From the NCBI GenBank assembly GCA_020465985.1, contig JAANYP010004797.1:1-64000 (forward strand): DNA of 64,000 bases. The letters run 5' to 3'. Origin of the DNA: Centrapalus pauciflorus (lineage: Eukaryota > Streptophyta > Magnoliopsida > Asterales > Asteraceae). The position numbers and the translations under genes were made by a program. Below are positions 19,970 through 32,917 of the stretch, piece after piece (position 1 is the first letter of the stretch; each line of letters starts with the position of its first letter). The notes beneath the pieces were generated by a model. The model was not told the origin of the DNA, made no database searches, and saw nothing but the letters and a program-made list of their open reading frames with translations.

Positions 19970-22148
19970 ATCCAATTCCTTGGCCATGTTGTGTCTGGCG
20001 AAGGTATCTCAGTCGATCCTTCTAAAGTCGAGGCTGATCAGAAATGGCCAACACCTCGCAATGCCTCTGAAATCAGAAGTTTCCTTGGATTGGCTGGCTA
20101 CTACCTGCGATTCATTAAGGACTTCTTGAAGATTGCTGTGCCTCTCACAATGTTAACACCAAAGAATACACCTTTCGTATGGGCTGATAAACAGCAAGAG
20201 GCATTTGAAACTCTGAAACAGAAACTTATTCAAGCGCCGATCCTAGCCTTACCAGAAGGCAATGATGATTTCGTTGCCAATAGCGATGCATCTGGTATTG
20301 GCTTAGGATGTGTTCTCATGCAAAGGGGAAAGGTTATTGCCTACACTTCAAGGCAATTGAAAGACTACGAGAAATGAGCACCAACTCATGATCTTGAGTT
20401 GGCTGCCGTTACCTTTGCATTAAAAATCTGGCGTCACTATCTTTATGGGACTAAGTGTCAGCTTTATAGTGACCATAAAAGTCTCAAGCATCTATTTACT
20501 CAAAAGGATCTGAATATGAAACAGCGTCGGTCCTTGGAGCTTATCAAGGACTATGATTGCGAGATCCTATATCATCCCGACAAAGCAAATGTGGTCGCGG
20601 ATGCCTTGAGTAGAAAGACGTATCCAGAAAAGTGTTGCTATGCCCTGACTCCTATTGTATTCTCTTCTGATCTTATCGAAGATATCAAGTCTGCCCAAGT
20701 TGAAGCACTAAAAGAAGAGAATCTCTGTTCTGATAATCTCAAGGGGCAAGTACAATTCTTATCTATGAACCATTTGGGACTCCAATGTCTTAAAGGAAAC
20801 CGAATCTGGAATCCTAAATATGGTTCTATTCGCAACACTTTTCTAATTGAAGCTCATAAGTCCAAGTAATCTATTCATCCTGGCAGCTCAAAGATGTACT
20901 TTGATCTGAAAGCTGATTACTGGTGGGCAGGAATGAAGAAAGACATCGGTCGATATGTTGAAAGCTGCAGAGTCTGTCAAATGGTTAAGGTAGAACATCA
21001 GAAACCCTTCGGGGATATGCAACCACTGCCAGTTCCTGAATGGAAGTGGGAGCATATAACCATGGATTTTATCACCAAGTTGCCTAAAACCAAGAGACAG
21101 CACGACTCCATCTTGGTAGTCGTGGATCGATTAACAAAGTCAGGTCACTTCATACAGATGAAAGAGACGTATACTCTTGATAGATTGGCACTGATATACA
21201 TCATAGAAGTAATTTCTCGTCACGGTGTGCCGAAATCTATCGTCTCTGATCGTGATAGTCGTTTCACTTCAAGATTCTGGAAAGCGCTGCAAGACGGGAT
21301 GGGTACTTGAATCTCCATGAGTACAACTTATCACCCAAGTGCAGATGGCCAAAGTGAACGTACTATCCTTACTCTTGAAGATATGCTTCGTGCCTGCGTT
21401 CTTGATCTGGGTGGTAATTGGGATGACCATTTACCTTTGGTCGAATTCTCATATAATAACAGTTATCATTCCACGATTAAGATGGCTCCTTTTGAAGCTT
21501 TATATGGAAGAAAGTGCAGAACTACCACCTGTTGGCGCGAAACAGGTGAATCGCCTATAGCGGGTCCTGCCCTTCTACAGTTGACACATGAGAAGATTCA
21601 ACTCGTTAGAAAGAACATCCTTGAAGCTCAAAGCAGGCAGAAATCATATTACGACAATCGTCATAGATCCATCAACTTTGCAGTTAGTGACTGGGTAATG
21701 CTGAAAGTATCCCCATTGAAGAATGTGGTACGGTTTATAAAGCGAAATAAGTTAGCTCCGAGATTCATTGGTCCGTTCAAGATCGTTGAAAAGGTAGGAA
21801 ACCAATCTTACCGTCTTGAACTGCCAACTGACTTAGCGGGAATACATCCTGTATTCCATGTCAGTCATTTGAGAAAGAGTCTAGCAGATGAAAGAGAAGT
21901 GCAGATACCACATGTTAACCTGCAAATTAATGAGAAGCTTCGAGTGGTTGAAGAACCGGAATGTATTCTGGATTCGAAGATCAAAAAGCTTCGGAATAAA
22001 GAAATACAGATGATGCTCGTTCAGTGGAAACACCACAAAGGTTCGCATCAGTCTTGGGAATCCAGAGATGTCATGAAAGCTACCTATCCAAGTCTATTCG
22101 AACATAGCTAACTTCGAGGACGAAGTTTATGCGTGGTGGAGCCCATTT

Positions 22149-24597
22149 TGTAAAAACCCATCTTTTAACTGAACATTAATTTCTGTACTTGATCCAAATA
22201 ATGTAAATTTATTACATTATCTGTTTTGTAATTTAATTAAGTTATGAAATATTTAATTAAATTATATTTATGATAAAAATTATCAAAGATGATTAAATTA
22301 AAAGATATGTATAATATAAAAGTTTAGTGGGTTAATTTACAAATTATCAAAATGAATATATAAAACCTCCAAATTGTGATATTAATGACCATTAACACAA
22401 ATATCACTCTCTCTCTTCTTTCTCTCTCTACAACCGGATACATCAAGAAAATAGCCAAGAAATCCATAAATTGTGCAAGTGATTGAAGATTTAGTTCAAG
22501 AAAAAGGTTACAAGCATCAAACAACAAGAAATTACAAAGAATCCAAGGTAAAAATCCCTTTAGTTTTCGAAATATATGTGTGTTTGGTTGGGTTTTGTGT
22601 AAAACCGAAACCAAGAGATTAAATTATGAAATTTGTTGTTGGATGTATAAAATTTTAGTAGATTATGATGAATTAAAGTTACTAAATGAATCAGAAACAA
22701 AATTTGTGGGTTAGATTATTCAAAAATAGCAACAAATTGGAATTTTGACAAAAATTGTGTTCTTGACAAAAAGTGTCATATTTTAGATGATTTTGATCCG
22801 TATACGATGTTATTGATAGGGAAAAGTATATAAAATCAACTCAATCATGATAATATAACATAATATAAAGTTGCATGTCAATATAAATGGGTTTTAGTGA
22901 ATTTTATGTAAAAATCTGTATGAACATATGTTAGAACAACAAGAACAAAATCTGCGAAAATATGAAGATGTGGGATCCGAATTCGGATGGGAGGCACCAA
23001 TTCGGATCCCTTGTCTCAGACACTATGTTTCGGATGATGCAAAATCGAATGTTATGTTAATTTCGGACCTTACTTGAATTCGGATTTGACCCAATTCGGA
23101 TGGATGGGTTCGGTCCAAATCTGGATGATCTATTATCGGATGGTGCTATTTCGGATTCCACTTTAGATGGACCGAATTCGGATCCTCAATCTGGATAGGT
23201 CCGAATCCGGATGCCAATCCGTATAAATCCAAATCTGACTGGTCCGAATGTAATGGGTCCGAACTCGTATGCCATTTTGATATTTTAAATAAATAAATAA
23301 ATGATTAAGAATGATTAAAGATCAACAGAGCAAAAGGATTATATATATTAATATATATATACAGATCTTTTGAGAATTCAATGAAACAAAGAATATGAAC
23401 GAAAGAATGATAGATGAGTTATCAGTATCAGAATCAGATGAAATAATGATTTTAAAGCTAAAAAGCTAATGATATGATATGATACGATTCTGGACAGGTT
23501 CAATGAAATTCTGAACATAGATTTAAAGATATTAAAAGCTGGTAAAAGAACTGAAAAGAAAGCCAGAACTTTAATTAAAGATAAATCCTGAGATAACTCA
23601 GGTGGTGGATTATAAATCTGCTTGATAAAGACCCCAAACTGTGAGTTATAGATATTCAGCATTTCATGCGAGATTTCCGGTTGAGACATATTGTTGATGA
23701 TAGATTACTTGACATTTATATATGATCAGCTGAATTGAGACCTGTGCTCACTATGGTTCGGTGATGCGCAGTGTATCATGATAGCTATTTGATTATCATT
23801 TCACATGACATTGCATTACAGTTCATTTCAGATACTGTTATGAGATTTATTGCTTTCATGACTTTGATGACTTAAGCTTTCATTATTGCTCAGACATTTG
23901 ACTTATTGATTCAACTTGATTAGCCTTGTCGGTCTATTGTTCTAGACCAAGCTATTTCACTAGTTCTATTGAACTTGGTAATGACCCTCCGATTTTCCGC
24001 CATGTTGATTTACTGGTAGCTAGCCCAGTATGTGGCTGATCCCCACGGTTTAAGCGTGAGCGTGGCTTGAACATCATCTGATTCTATGACTACTATGTCT
24101 CAATCATGAGGGCTGTAGCGGCAGTCAAGATATATCACGCTAGACCCATGATCCGCTTGATAATGCATGTAATCTGAAAATCTATATTCTCACTAAGCTT
24201 TGCTTATAGTTGTTGTTTGACCTTTTTACAGGAAAAGATAAAGGAAAGTCACCTGTTGGACCTAGTTCTTAGGTCTTACAAGATCAAGAAAAAAGTTTTC
24301 ATAGACGTCTACTCAGCAAACCCTTTTAGTACTGATTGGAAGATGATAATGTGGTGGTCTGGGTAGATTTATCTTGATTATATGATGACATGAATTAGAT
24401 TAGACTTGTGCCCTTTATAAGTTTAATTTGGAAACTGTAACTTGTACTAAAAATCTGTATTAAACTTGTCCTAATTATTTATACTGTAATTTTAAATTCC
24501 GCAACTTAATTACTCTATCTTAATTATGATTGATATCGTGTTGCATGATGTGGGACCTAGACTCGTGAGAACTGCCCCGTAAGGGGTGGTCTTCACA
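22149..24597 (+). repeat. Gyp1 3' LTR, 2.45 kb
   Basis: It starts TGTAAAAACCC after the purine-rich GCGTGGTGGAGCCC and ends GTCTTCACA, identical to the 5' remnant end. A cluster of TTCGGAT/ATCCGAA words sits at 22970-23280, and (AT)-rich runs at 23338-23363. No open frame is supported. The start is inferred from TG plus the preceding purine tract, because the matching 5' end is missing. Confidence 0.75.
22970..23280. repeat. Gyp1 LTR word cluster (ATCCGAATTCGGAT type)
   Basis: About 20 words of the type GAATTCGGAT, TTTCGGATG, GGTCCGAAT and CCGAATCCGGAT fill 300 bp. The fullest form, ATCCGAATTCGGAT, is a 14-base palindrome at about 22977-22990. Confidence 0.8.
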
Positions 24598-26840
24598 GTG
24601 GCTTTAGCAACCACTTTGACTAACGATACAGTTCGGTCTAGTACTTTGGGAAAGAAAGCAAATAACATGAAGATAAAAATGGAAAACAAACCCATGAATA
24701 ACGAAGGAGGAGGTGGGAACAAGAACAGGGGGACAGGTCATAAGTATGACATGAAGGTTCAGGAACCAAGGCAGTATCAAATGCCGCACCCGAAGTGTAA
24801 TATGTGCAAATATCACCATGAATGACCTTGTGCTTAATGTGCGAATTGCAAGAGGCTTGGACACCTTGCAAAGTACTGTAGGGAAAGGAATGATGATAGA
24901 AGAAATGGAAACAAACAAGAAAGGAGGGTAAGCTATGAATGTAGAAGTGAGGATCATCTTCGATACAACTGCCCAAGATTGAATATATGACAGAACAACA
25001 ACGATAACAACAATCAAAATCAAGCAGGCCAAGCAAGGGGTGGAGCATATGTTAATGGAGATGCGAAGGAAAGACAAGACCCAAATGTAGTGGCTGGTAT
25101 GTTTCTTTTGAATAATCAATATACACTGATACGATTTGATTTGGGAGCAGATAGGAGTTTAATTCTTCTGAATTTAGATCGCTAATAAATGTGTAAATCA
25201 AAAGTTAGTGATGAATATTTAATCGAGATTGCTAATGGTCAAGAATCTATGGTCAAGGACGTACTTTAGGATTTACATTAAATTTGAATGATAAGATATT
25301 CAACATTGACTTCATCCCGATTGATTTAAGAAACTTTGACATAGTAGTAGGAATGCATTGGTGATTCAAACACCGAGAAGGACTTCGTTGTTCTGAAAAA
25401 AGCATCAAACTACCTCATCATGAAGAAGGAACCCTTATCATACAGGGAGATAAGGTTCTTAGGAGCTTAAAATTTTTGTCTTGCATGAAGATTTACAAGT
25501 TCCTTAGGAAAAAGTGTTATGCATTTCTTGCCCATCTAGTAGATAAGAGGGTGGAAGAGAAGCAAATCCAGGAAATTCCAATGGTAAAGGAATACCCTGA
25601 AGTTTTTACGAAAAATTGACCTAAATTACCTCGATCAAGACATATCGAATTTCATATCGATGTTACCCCAATAGCAGCTCCAGTATCCAAATCATTGTAC
25701 CGTTTGGAACCAATTGAGATGTAGAAGTTACCAGCATAACTTCAAGAACTTCTCGACAAATGTTTTATACGACCTAGCTCGTCCCCCTGGGGAGCACAAT
25801 GTAGTTGTCAAGAAGAAGGATAGTCCTTCCTGAATGATCATAGTTTATAGGGTGCAAAATAAGTTATTGACAAGGAATCAATACCCTTTTATCTCAAACT
25901 GATGATCTGTTTAATTAGTCGGAGGGAGCACCTTATTTCTCAAAAGTAGACCTTTGATCTAGTTATCATCAATTGAGGGTTCGAGAGGAAGATGTTTCGA
26001 AAATGACTTTTCTAGTGCGTTATGGGCACTTTGAGTTTCTAGTAATGCCATTGGGAGTAACAAATGCTCCATCGATGTTTAAGGACTAGATGTATAGGAT
26101 ATGTCGACCGTATCTAGAAAAGTTTGTCATAGTTTCCATGAATGACATATTGATCTACTCCGAAGGTAAGAAGAGCCATAAGCAACATTGGAGGCTAATC
26201 ATGGAGCTACATAGTGAACAAAAGTTGTACGCTAACTTATCAAAAAGTGTGATTTCTAGTTTAGGAAAGTACAATTCCTTGGTCATGTGGTTAACAAAGA
26301 AGGAATATAAGTAAATGCTGTAAAGATTGAAGTAATTAAGAAATGATAGAAGATCATGAGCATTCGAGAAAGGCTTAAATCAACCCGAGACCATTAAAAT
26401 AGTTATGCAGATAACAGAAGGCAACCATTTGAATTTAGGTTTGGGAAAAGGTAATTTTTGGAAGTCTCAGCATGGATAGGCAAAAACTGTTTTGAAAAAG
26501 AAGGAAAATTAACTCCAAGATACAAAGGGCCTTATGATATTGTAAAAAGAATTGATTCTGTGGCATATGAACTTAAGTGGTCGCAGGAGCTAAGCGCTAA
26601 TAATGATGTATTCCATAGATCAATACTTAAAAAGTTTTTAGTTGATAAGTCATTGATTACTCTGACTGAAGAGAATCGCGTTAATAATCAACTATGCTTC
26701 GTAGAAGAACTGCTAGAGATTCTTGACAGAGAACTCATGAAGTTAGGAAGAAACAAAGTTCCCATTGTTAAAGTCTGATGGAACGCAAACGAAGGACTGA
26801 AGTTTACTGGGGAATAGGAAGATTCTATAAAACGGATGTA
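24598..26840 (+). pseudogene. pol: Gyp2: decayed chromodomain gypsy gag-pol
   Basis: A much older gypsy copy begins directly after the Gyp1 LTR. Order: two zinc knuckles (CNMCKYHHE and CANCKRLGHLAKYC, near 24795-24890); protease with the catalytic triplet altered (RFDLGADRSLI instead of DSGA, near 25130); RT pieces (DKCFIRPSSSPWG-like near 25760, VMPLGVTNAPSMFKD near 26045, SMNDILIYSE near 26140, where the usual Asp-Asp is Asn-Asp); then a jump to the integrase C-terminus (LTPRYKGPYDIVKRI at 26510) and a chromodomain end (KVPIVKV, then MYRHLL near 26830). Many stops. RNase H and most of integrase are deleted. Gag starts without an N-terminus. Confidence 0.8.
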
Positions 26841-26896
26841 TCGTCATTTATTAGGCAACACTTAAAGCCTTAAACAATCATTTAATAGGCGGAGAC

Positions 26897-29800
26897 TGTG
26901 ACAACCGTGAAAAGAGATACCTTGAGGGTTGGAAACTAATCAAAGTCCTACCTGAACCTAAATTGAACATTACTAATAAGAATTTGAAATAGGAGCTTAG
27001 TTGTGAAATGTTAGAAACCTCTGATAGTGTAATTATTTTTTTGCGTTCGTCGCAGAATTTTCTAAAAATTATCGTTCAATGCCTAAAAGTAGAAACAAAT
27101 AGATAAGTACATCAAGCTAATAATAATTCAAATACAAGAACACATAATCTAGAATTCAATTATTAATTAAAGTAACAAGTACAACGAAAGCTTAAGGATG
27201 ACATCCATATTTTGCAATTCTAACTAAAATAACAACAAACTTATAAAAGTTTACATAAATAATAATAACTACGAAATATATAAATTTGAAAGATAAATAT
27301 TATATAAATATAACTTACACATGCTAAAAGATTACTTATGCCACAAACTTGTAAGAAAATGAGCATAAACTTTACACTTTGTGCATAAATAAGCAACCAA
27401 CTCATAAATACACATAGTTAAAACATTTATAAAAAAATCTGAAGTATACCCCATAGGTGAAACACCCATTTCAACATAATATAATAATTAATGAAATTAT
27501 AACAGATTAACCATGAATAACAAGGTTCACATGAAAATCTGGCATGACCTGTTCGTACGGAGTTCATATCCCTGATTTAATTTGTGTATATGTAAACGGA
27601 AGCAATTTATATATGTAATTACAAGCTACTTGAAATTTAAATAAATCGACTATCTTCAACTAGTAGGATTTCTACAACCATATCATAAATTGGTAGGCAA
27701 TCTACCCAAAGTTCCAAAATAATTGTATTTTAAACTATACCAAAAGGGATTGCAACTTGCCTGACCAAGCCTTTAAACTTGAACCGGCAATTTCCTTGCA
27801 TTTACTATTACCTCCACCTGAGATACACGAATTATATAGGATTAGCAAATAAAATTTGCTAAGTGAGTTACTAGATTGATACGGGGTGCAAAACATAAAA
27901 CATGCAGCGATATTAAAATGATTATAAAATGACATGTGCAATAACTTTAAGAAATTTATTGTGGGAATAATACCCACTAATGTGCATAGGTTGCCCGCTA
28001 AACCCCCTTTGTTGGCCGGATCCCGGTCTAAGAACTCCAACCGTCACCTGAAGTCCGGCCACCTACTCCGTAAGCTTCCAGAAGTAGGAATTTATACGCA
28101 CAAACACGTAATAAGGCGCAAGATACATATAATGATGTGGACGTCCAGTGAGGCCAAATGAACGAGCATAGCTCCCAAGAGTTAATCAAGTATAAGCATG
28201 TTAAGTATGAAATGAATCGTCGAGGCACAATACGAATGTCAATATGTGTAATTGGTGGTATCAAATAAGGCTTTCTGGCCATAGGCCATGATCATGTAAT
28301 AAATCGCCAGCAAGTGCAATACGTCATATGAGAGGATGACACCCAAGATATATTCACAATGTCATAATTAAAAGTAAACATGTTAATATGTATGCAGCAC
28401 ACATATCAATACTAGAACTCACAACAATAGGCTATGTATAGCCTTTAAGTAGAAAAACCGCCAATGAACCGCTTTTAAGGCTCGACTCCTGCCTTTGACT
28501 TCTGATTCTGGTACCCAACCTTCACTATGGCCCAAACATATTAAACATTGACATTCAAAGCAATTATAAGTTTATTTCACTACATTATAAGGTTTGGGAG
28601 CCGATTCAGACATTAAGATATTCTCGGTTTATGGTTTTGATTCATACCAACACCGTTGTAGCTATCACTGAGTTTTATAGACTTTGAGGGGTTATTTAAT
28701 GTAAATTTATGTGTTATATAAGCATAGAATGATTATATAGTGTTATAGTATCATTATATGGCTTAAAATAAGTGTTTTGGGTGCACAGGGGCTTGACTCG
28801 ACGAGTCAGGAACGTGACTCGACGAGTCAAAACACCATTGAATACCAAGTCAATTTCCATCAGGACCGACTCGACGAGTCAGTGGGGGTGACTCACCTAG
28901 TCATGCAGCTCTGCACCCTTGTTCGATATTTTTGTAGCCCTTGCTTGTATTTCTTTTAACCCAAACGATATTGCAACTTGTATAAACATGAAATTAGCTT
29001 CTTTTAAGCAATATTTGATAAGTATAAACATATATTAACACGTCTTACATTCACACAACAAGAATCCACCCCTTTCATCACTCAATTCATTATATTATCA
29101 CCATTGAAAACCAACTCATTCTCATAGTGTTTCAATGAATTCTTATACTTACAAATACAGAAATTATTCAATTAGTTTGAAATTTCTCATTACACACTCC
29201 TAACTCCTTTTATGTTGAATTCAATGTCACTCAATTTATGGGCAACTAGGTTAGGGAGAAGAGAAGATGGACATATACATACAATTCAATACATACAGGG
29301 GAAATTACCTCAACTTTCCTTAAACTTGGTGGTTCAATTTTTTTGCCAAGCATGCAACAAATTTTCCGCAGCCTTAATGCCCTTTTTAAGGTGTGTGCAG
29401 GAAGTTTTTGTGAGGGAATTGAAATGGGAAAAATGCTTCACGATTTGGGGGATTTCACAGCCGTAAATTGGCCAATTTAATACAATTAACCCCCCTTAAT
29501 TGTTATATTCTGATTTTAGCCACCAAACTCATATAACTTAATCTATTAGGAACCATGTGAGCTTAACAGGTTGTACCATGGCTTTAGAAATTTGCAAATG
29601 ATTGTATAACTTGTCAATTCACAAGGCTAATTAACGTGTGGCATATATTTAAAGCTTGTGGTTAAGATTTTAATTCTAATCATGATTAAACTTATAAAGA
29701 CAACTTATTTGGTGATTTAATTAATTACATTAATATCCTAATTATGAGGATGTTAAAATTACAATTGTGTAACTAAATTTTGAAATGTATTATTTGTTGA

Positions 29801-29909
29801 TTATCAAATCAACTGCTCCCTGTAAATTAATATTAATAAAACATTCAGGTTATCCACTAAGCATAAAATTAGTATTTTAAATATCACGTTAAACATGAGG
29901 ATATTACAA
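26897..29909. repeat. LTR-like non-coding DNA between Gyp2 and the Gyp3 edge
   Basis: TGTGACAACCGTG at 26897, after the purine-rich GGCGGAGAC, is a good candidate for the start of the Gyp2 3' LTR (plus). At the other end, 29909 closes a minus-strand LTR that starts TGTAATATCCTCATG, preceded in that sense by AAGGGGAGAGGAG at 29910-29922. Where one LTR ends and the other begins could not be fixed. GC-richer text at 27960-28075 and the palindromic array at 28794 belong to this stretch. No gene is supported. Confidence 0.5.
28794..28903. repeat. Palindromic TGACTCGACGAGTCA array
   Basis: Three near-perfect 15-base palindromes lie at 28794-28808, 28815-28829 and 28867-28881, with a decayed fourth (TGACTCACCTAGTCA) at 28889-28903. 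Confidence 0.9.
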
Positions 29910-30554
29910 CTCCTCTCCCCTTATAAGAATTCCTCCCACGGAATCATTCCAGAAATTTCTGGAGTCTTTTAATAGGCATTCAGCACGCTTGATATATTAT
30001 TTTCTTTACATTAGATACTAAGAAATGCAATTTTATATTTCTTCATATTCCATAAATTAGCATTTGTACTTCCCGTATTCATATCTGTTATCTGTGATTA
30101 TTAGTAGACCATGTCTAGCTGGTACCGTTGGATTATCCGACATCGACATATAAATAGCAACATTGCTAAATAGGTATCGAGTTAATAACCCATCAACAAC
30201 ATATTAGTGACATAGTCACTTTTACTATTTTGTTAACGATCTATTATATGAAATTTGTTTGAAGGCTCACTTCTTACATACAATATGCATGTAATTTCAT
30301 ATCCATAACTATAATATTCTTTCATGTGGGAAACAGTCATATGGTAATCTCGTTCTTGAGTTAAATTTAATTTTGTGACCTTCACAATGAGTTACACAAT
30401 ATGTTTTGATTTTTATCAATGGGTTCCCATTCTTATTCAACCTTTCACCACAATAGGTTTGTCATTTGGGTGAATATATAATTTAATTGGTTTAGAATGT
30501 AATTGACAAATTCCTTAACTTGTTGTCTTCATAGATCCAACTTGTTATTAAGGT
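29910..30554 (-). other. Gyp3 internal remnant, non-coding
   Basis: Only the polypurine tract next to the LTR edge (29910-29922, minus sense AAGGGGAGAGGAG) and the preceding GGGAGGAATTCTTAT are recognisable. The rest is AT-rich without gag or pol similarity that I can see. Confidence 0.45.
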
Positions 30555-30961
30555 TGACAACTTTGATTCCCAGTATATTTTGCACTCAAACACAATAAAC
30601 TAAATAATTTGTACTAAGAATATGAAGATTACAAAGAATGAAATTAGGCTCTCAATCTCTAGGAACTTTCGCATTCAAAAACACACACTTATGATGGAGG
30701 CTACTTCAAAACCCTAGGAGAAAAATAATATATATACCCAAGCTTAAAATAGGGGTTTTTCCAAATACTCCTCTCAAAGTCTAGGAAATTAAGATTCCCC
30801 ACAAAGTAAACTATTCCTATTTACAAATTGAACCTAGACTTTTATTATATCTGATTATACACTATTTTAGGGTTAAAAATATCCCCTTTAGTGTATAAAT
30901 AAATACTTACAATTAGGTGCAATTACACAAGCTTGAATTACGAGAATTAAAATTTCTACCA
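30555..30961 (-). repeat. NA1 3' LTR
   Basis: On the plus strand it runs from TGACAACTTTGATT to TTTCTACCA. The first 320 bases match 32596-32917 closely, including GGCTCTCAATCTCTAGGAAC and CAAAACCCTAGGAG. The last 80 bases have no partner in the other LTR. Confidence 0.75.
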
Positions 30962-31963
30962 ATCTCCCCCTTCTTGTAATCAACGCTTGTATCCTACTTA
31001 AGTCTGGGACTCTAAACTCTGATCTCTGAACTTTAAAGTATATCATTGATCTTCTTTAGATGACTTTCCCCTTAAAACTTTCAGATTGATGGCTCTCCCC
31101 TTGCATTTAGTAGGTCCTTATCCCGTTAACAACTTCAGCAAACTTTGCAACTCTTCCCAAAACATTCTCCCGTTCATGATGGTCATGTGAATTATGATCA
31201 TCATGCAATCCCTTCAGCTCTCCCCTTCATATGAATAACCTCGATGTGTCTTCAAATCTTCTTTCTTTGTCGAAGTAGATGATTACAGACTCAGAAAGAA
31301 AATATTACAGTTTTGAACATTACAGACACAGAAATATACCTTATCTCTCTCACGTTGCAAACTCCCCCTCAATTAAAAGAATATAAACATTTACAACATA
31401 AATATTTCTCACCCCTTCAAAATAACAATCTCTCCCTCATTACAAAATATTTAGGACCAAAAGGATATTATAGTGAACTTCATGGCTTTGCAACCTGAAT
31501 ATTAGAAAATGAAACAAATTCATTTACAAGTAACAGTTTTGATCCACATAGGAATTCTGTTTGCACAATAGACTAAGTCTATGTGACCTACATTCAGTGC
31601 TAGCGTGACATTAACACTGGTAGGATTTCCAAATAATCATTGTGAAATCCTTTATCATGAAAATATAACTCATATTTTTTCCGACTTTGTCTCGGTAGAC
31701 AAGCTGTTTATAGTCACGTAGACTGTAGACTCCATATGTCTTTGAAGTGTATAACATTAAGCTCTAGACTCAAAGTGCATCAACTGAAGTCGGAGACCGG
31801 AGAGGAATTCTTCTTCGTTTCAATATCGACAATATCCAAATGATATGTCGATAGAGTATGTGGTATAATTTCATATGAATTGAAACAGAGTCTTTTAAGA
31901 GACGACTGAGTAGCTAGGGGGTTTTGTGCATGCGTCACTGGGTACATGACGTCTTTGTCAATA

Positions 31964-32227
31964 CCTAATCACACATATTGTGCATCATTGGAGTCAGCAT
32001 GATATCTTGAAAGATATGACAGTTAAGCTCATGGTATTTCAGAAGATGGATGAGAGTTGAAAGAAATATCTTGTGATGTTTGAGAGACTGTATGAGAGAA
32101 CTTCAATAGAAAGTCTGATATGAGATTTGGAAATGAATCAGATTATCATGATAGAATTAGCTTGTATTGGAGAAACTTGAGGTATGAGAGAATCAGAATA
32201 TGTGGGAGAAAACAGAAAATTTGAGAA
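31964..32227 (-). repeat. Dispersed repeat, second copy
   Basis: It matches 1638-1903 over its full length with scattered substitutions and small indels. It lies inside NA1. Confidence 0.75.
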
Positions 32228-32581
32228 AAGTAACCTAAAACTTCAAAAATCCAACTCTAAATAATGTAAAAACCCAAATTAATGATACCTTAATGCTTGA
32301 AAATAATAATAAACAACTTTTAGATAGATTTCAACATCTAATTTCTACAAATCTATGAATAAAATATCTCTTGGATCCAAAAATAGACCCTCAAATCACG
32401 CTGAAAACTAGCAAATAATGATAAATTTTAACAAATAATCATCAAACGATCACAAATCTATCAAAATAAAGCAGAAAGAACAATTTGTTTTCCATCTTTA
32501 ATGAAAAACCGTAAGAATAGGTGACATTTTTGTGAAGAACACGAACAAATCTGAGATTTCAAGTTGAAATCCAATATTGTA

Positions 32582-32595
32582 GGTCTGATACCAAT
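32582..32595 (-). other. NA1 primer-binding site
   Basis: In minus sense TTGGTATCAGACC directly follows the LTR end and matches initiator tRNA-Met except for one base. Confidence 0.75.
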
Positions 32596-32917
32596 TGACA
32601 ACTTTGATTACAAGTATGTTTTGCACTCAAAACACAATACACCAAATGAACTGTATTAAGAATATGATGATTACAAATAGAGAAATTGGGCTCTCAATCT
32701 CTAGGAACTTTCACTCTCAAAAACACACATTTAGGGTGGAGGCTACTTCAAAACCCTAGGAGAAAAATACTATATATACCTATGCTTAAATTAGGGGTTT
32801 GTCCAAACACTCCCCTCAAAGTCTAGGAAATTATTCCCCACAAAGTAAACTATTCCTATTTACAAATTGAACCTATATTTTTATTATATTTAATTATACA
32901 CTAATTTAGGGATAACA
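32596..32917 (-). repeat. NA1 5' LTR (short copy)
   Basis: This 322-bp copy has the same TGACAACTTTGATT end but stops at TTTAGGGATAACA, about 80 bp short of the partner. The PBS abuts its TGACAAC end. It is either a U3 truncation or an alternative boundary. Confidence 0.7.

Larger units (their letters stand above)
19133..22111 (+). pseudogene. pol: Gyp1 pol: RT, RNase H, integrase, chromodomain
   Basis: RT shows LEKGFIRPSSSPWGAPVLFV, DYRELNKVTIKNKYPLPRID, MPFGLTNAPAAF and the catalytic VFIDDILIYSK. RNase H shows SDASGIGLGCVL and YSDHKSLKHLF. Integrase shows ESCRVCQMVK and all three catalytic acids (MDFITKLPK, SDRDSRFTS, SADGQSERT). Next come PRFIGPFKIVEKVGNQSYRL and FHVSHLRKS, then a chromodomain-like end finishing YPSLFEHS. 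Damage: the 37-bp duplication at 19281, a shift near 19680, the 66-bp block at 19904, TGA at 20375-20377, TAA at 20867-20869 and TGA at 21308-21310. The large intact stretches suggest a fairly recent death compared with Gyp2. Confidence 0.88.
17240..24597 (+). mobile_element. Gyp1: Ty3/gypsy chromodomain retrotransposon
   Basis: The gene order is gag, protease, RT, RNase H, integrase, chromodomain-like tail. A DDE integrase lies after RNase H, which is the gypsy order. The 5' LTR is cut to 87 bp by the Cop1 boundary. The 3' LTR is 2,449 bp. The C-terminal WKHHKGSHQSWESRDVMKA with YPSLF is a chromodomain end, so this is a chromovirus, probably the Tekay/Del branch (inference). Internal stops, a short duplication with an adjacent deletion, and an inserted 66-bp block disable it. 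Confidence 0.9.
30555..32917 (-). mobile_element. NA1: small non-coding LTR element
   Basis: Two direct repeats bound a 1.6-kb interior that encodes nothing recognisable. Minus sense is set by the PBS (TTGGTATCAGACC, 32582-32595) and by the polypurine tract AAGAAGGGGGAGAT at 30962-30975. The interior holds the dispersed repeat 31964-32227 and several CTCCCC tracts. A non-autonomous element or a deletion derivative fits. Clear target duplications were not found. Confidence 0.7.

Noticed and set aside
24604..25119. Minus-strand frames of 136 and 171 codons in Gyp2
   Set aside because: They are antisense to the zinc-knuckle region and rich in Ser/Cys/His as expected for a shadow.
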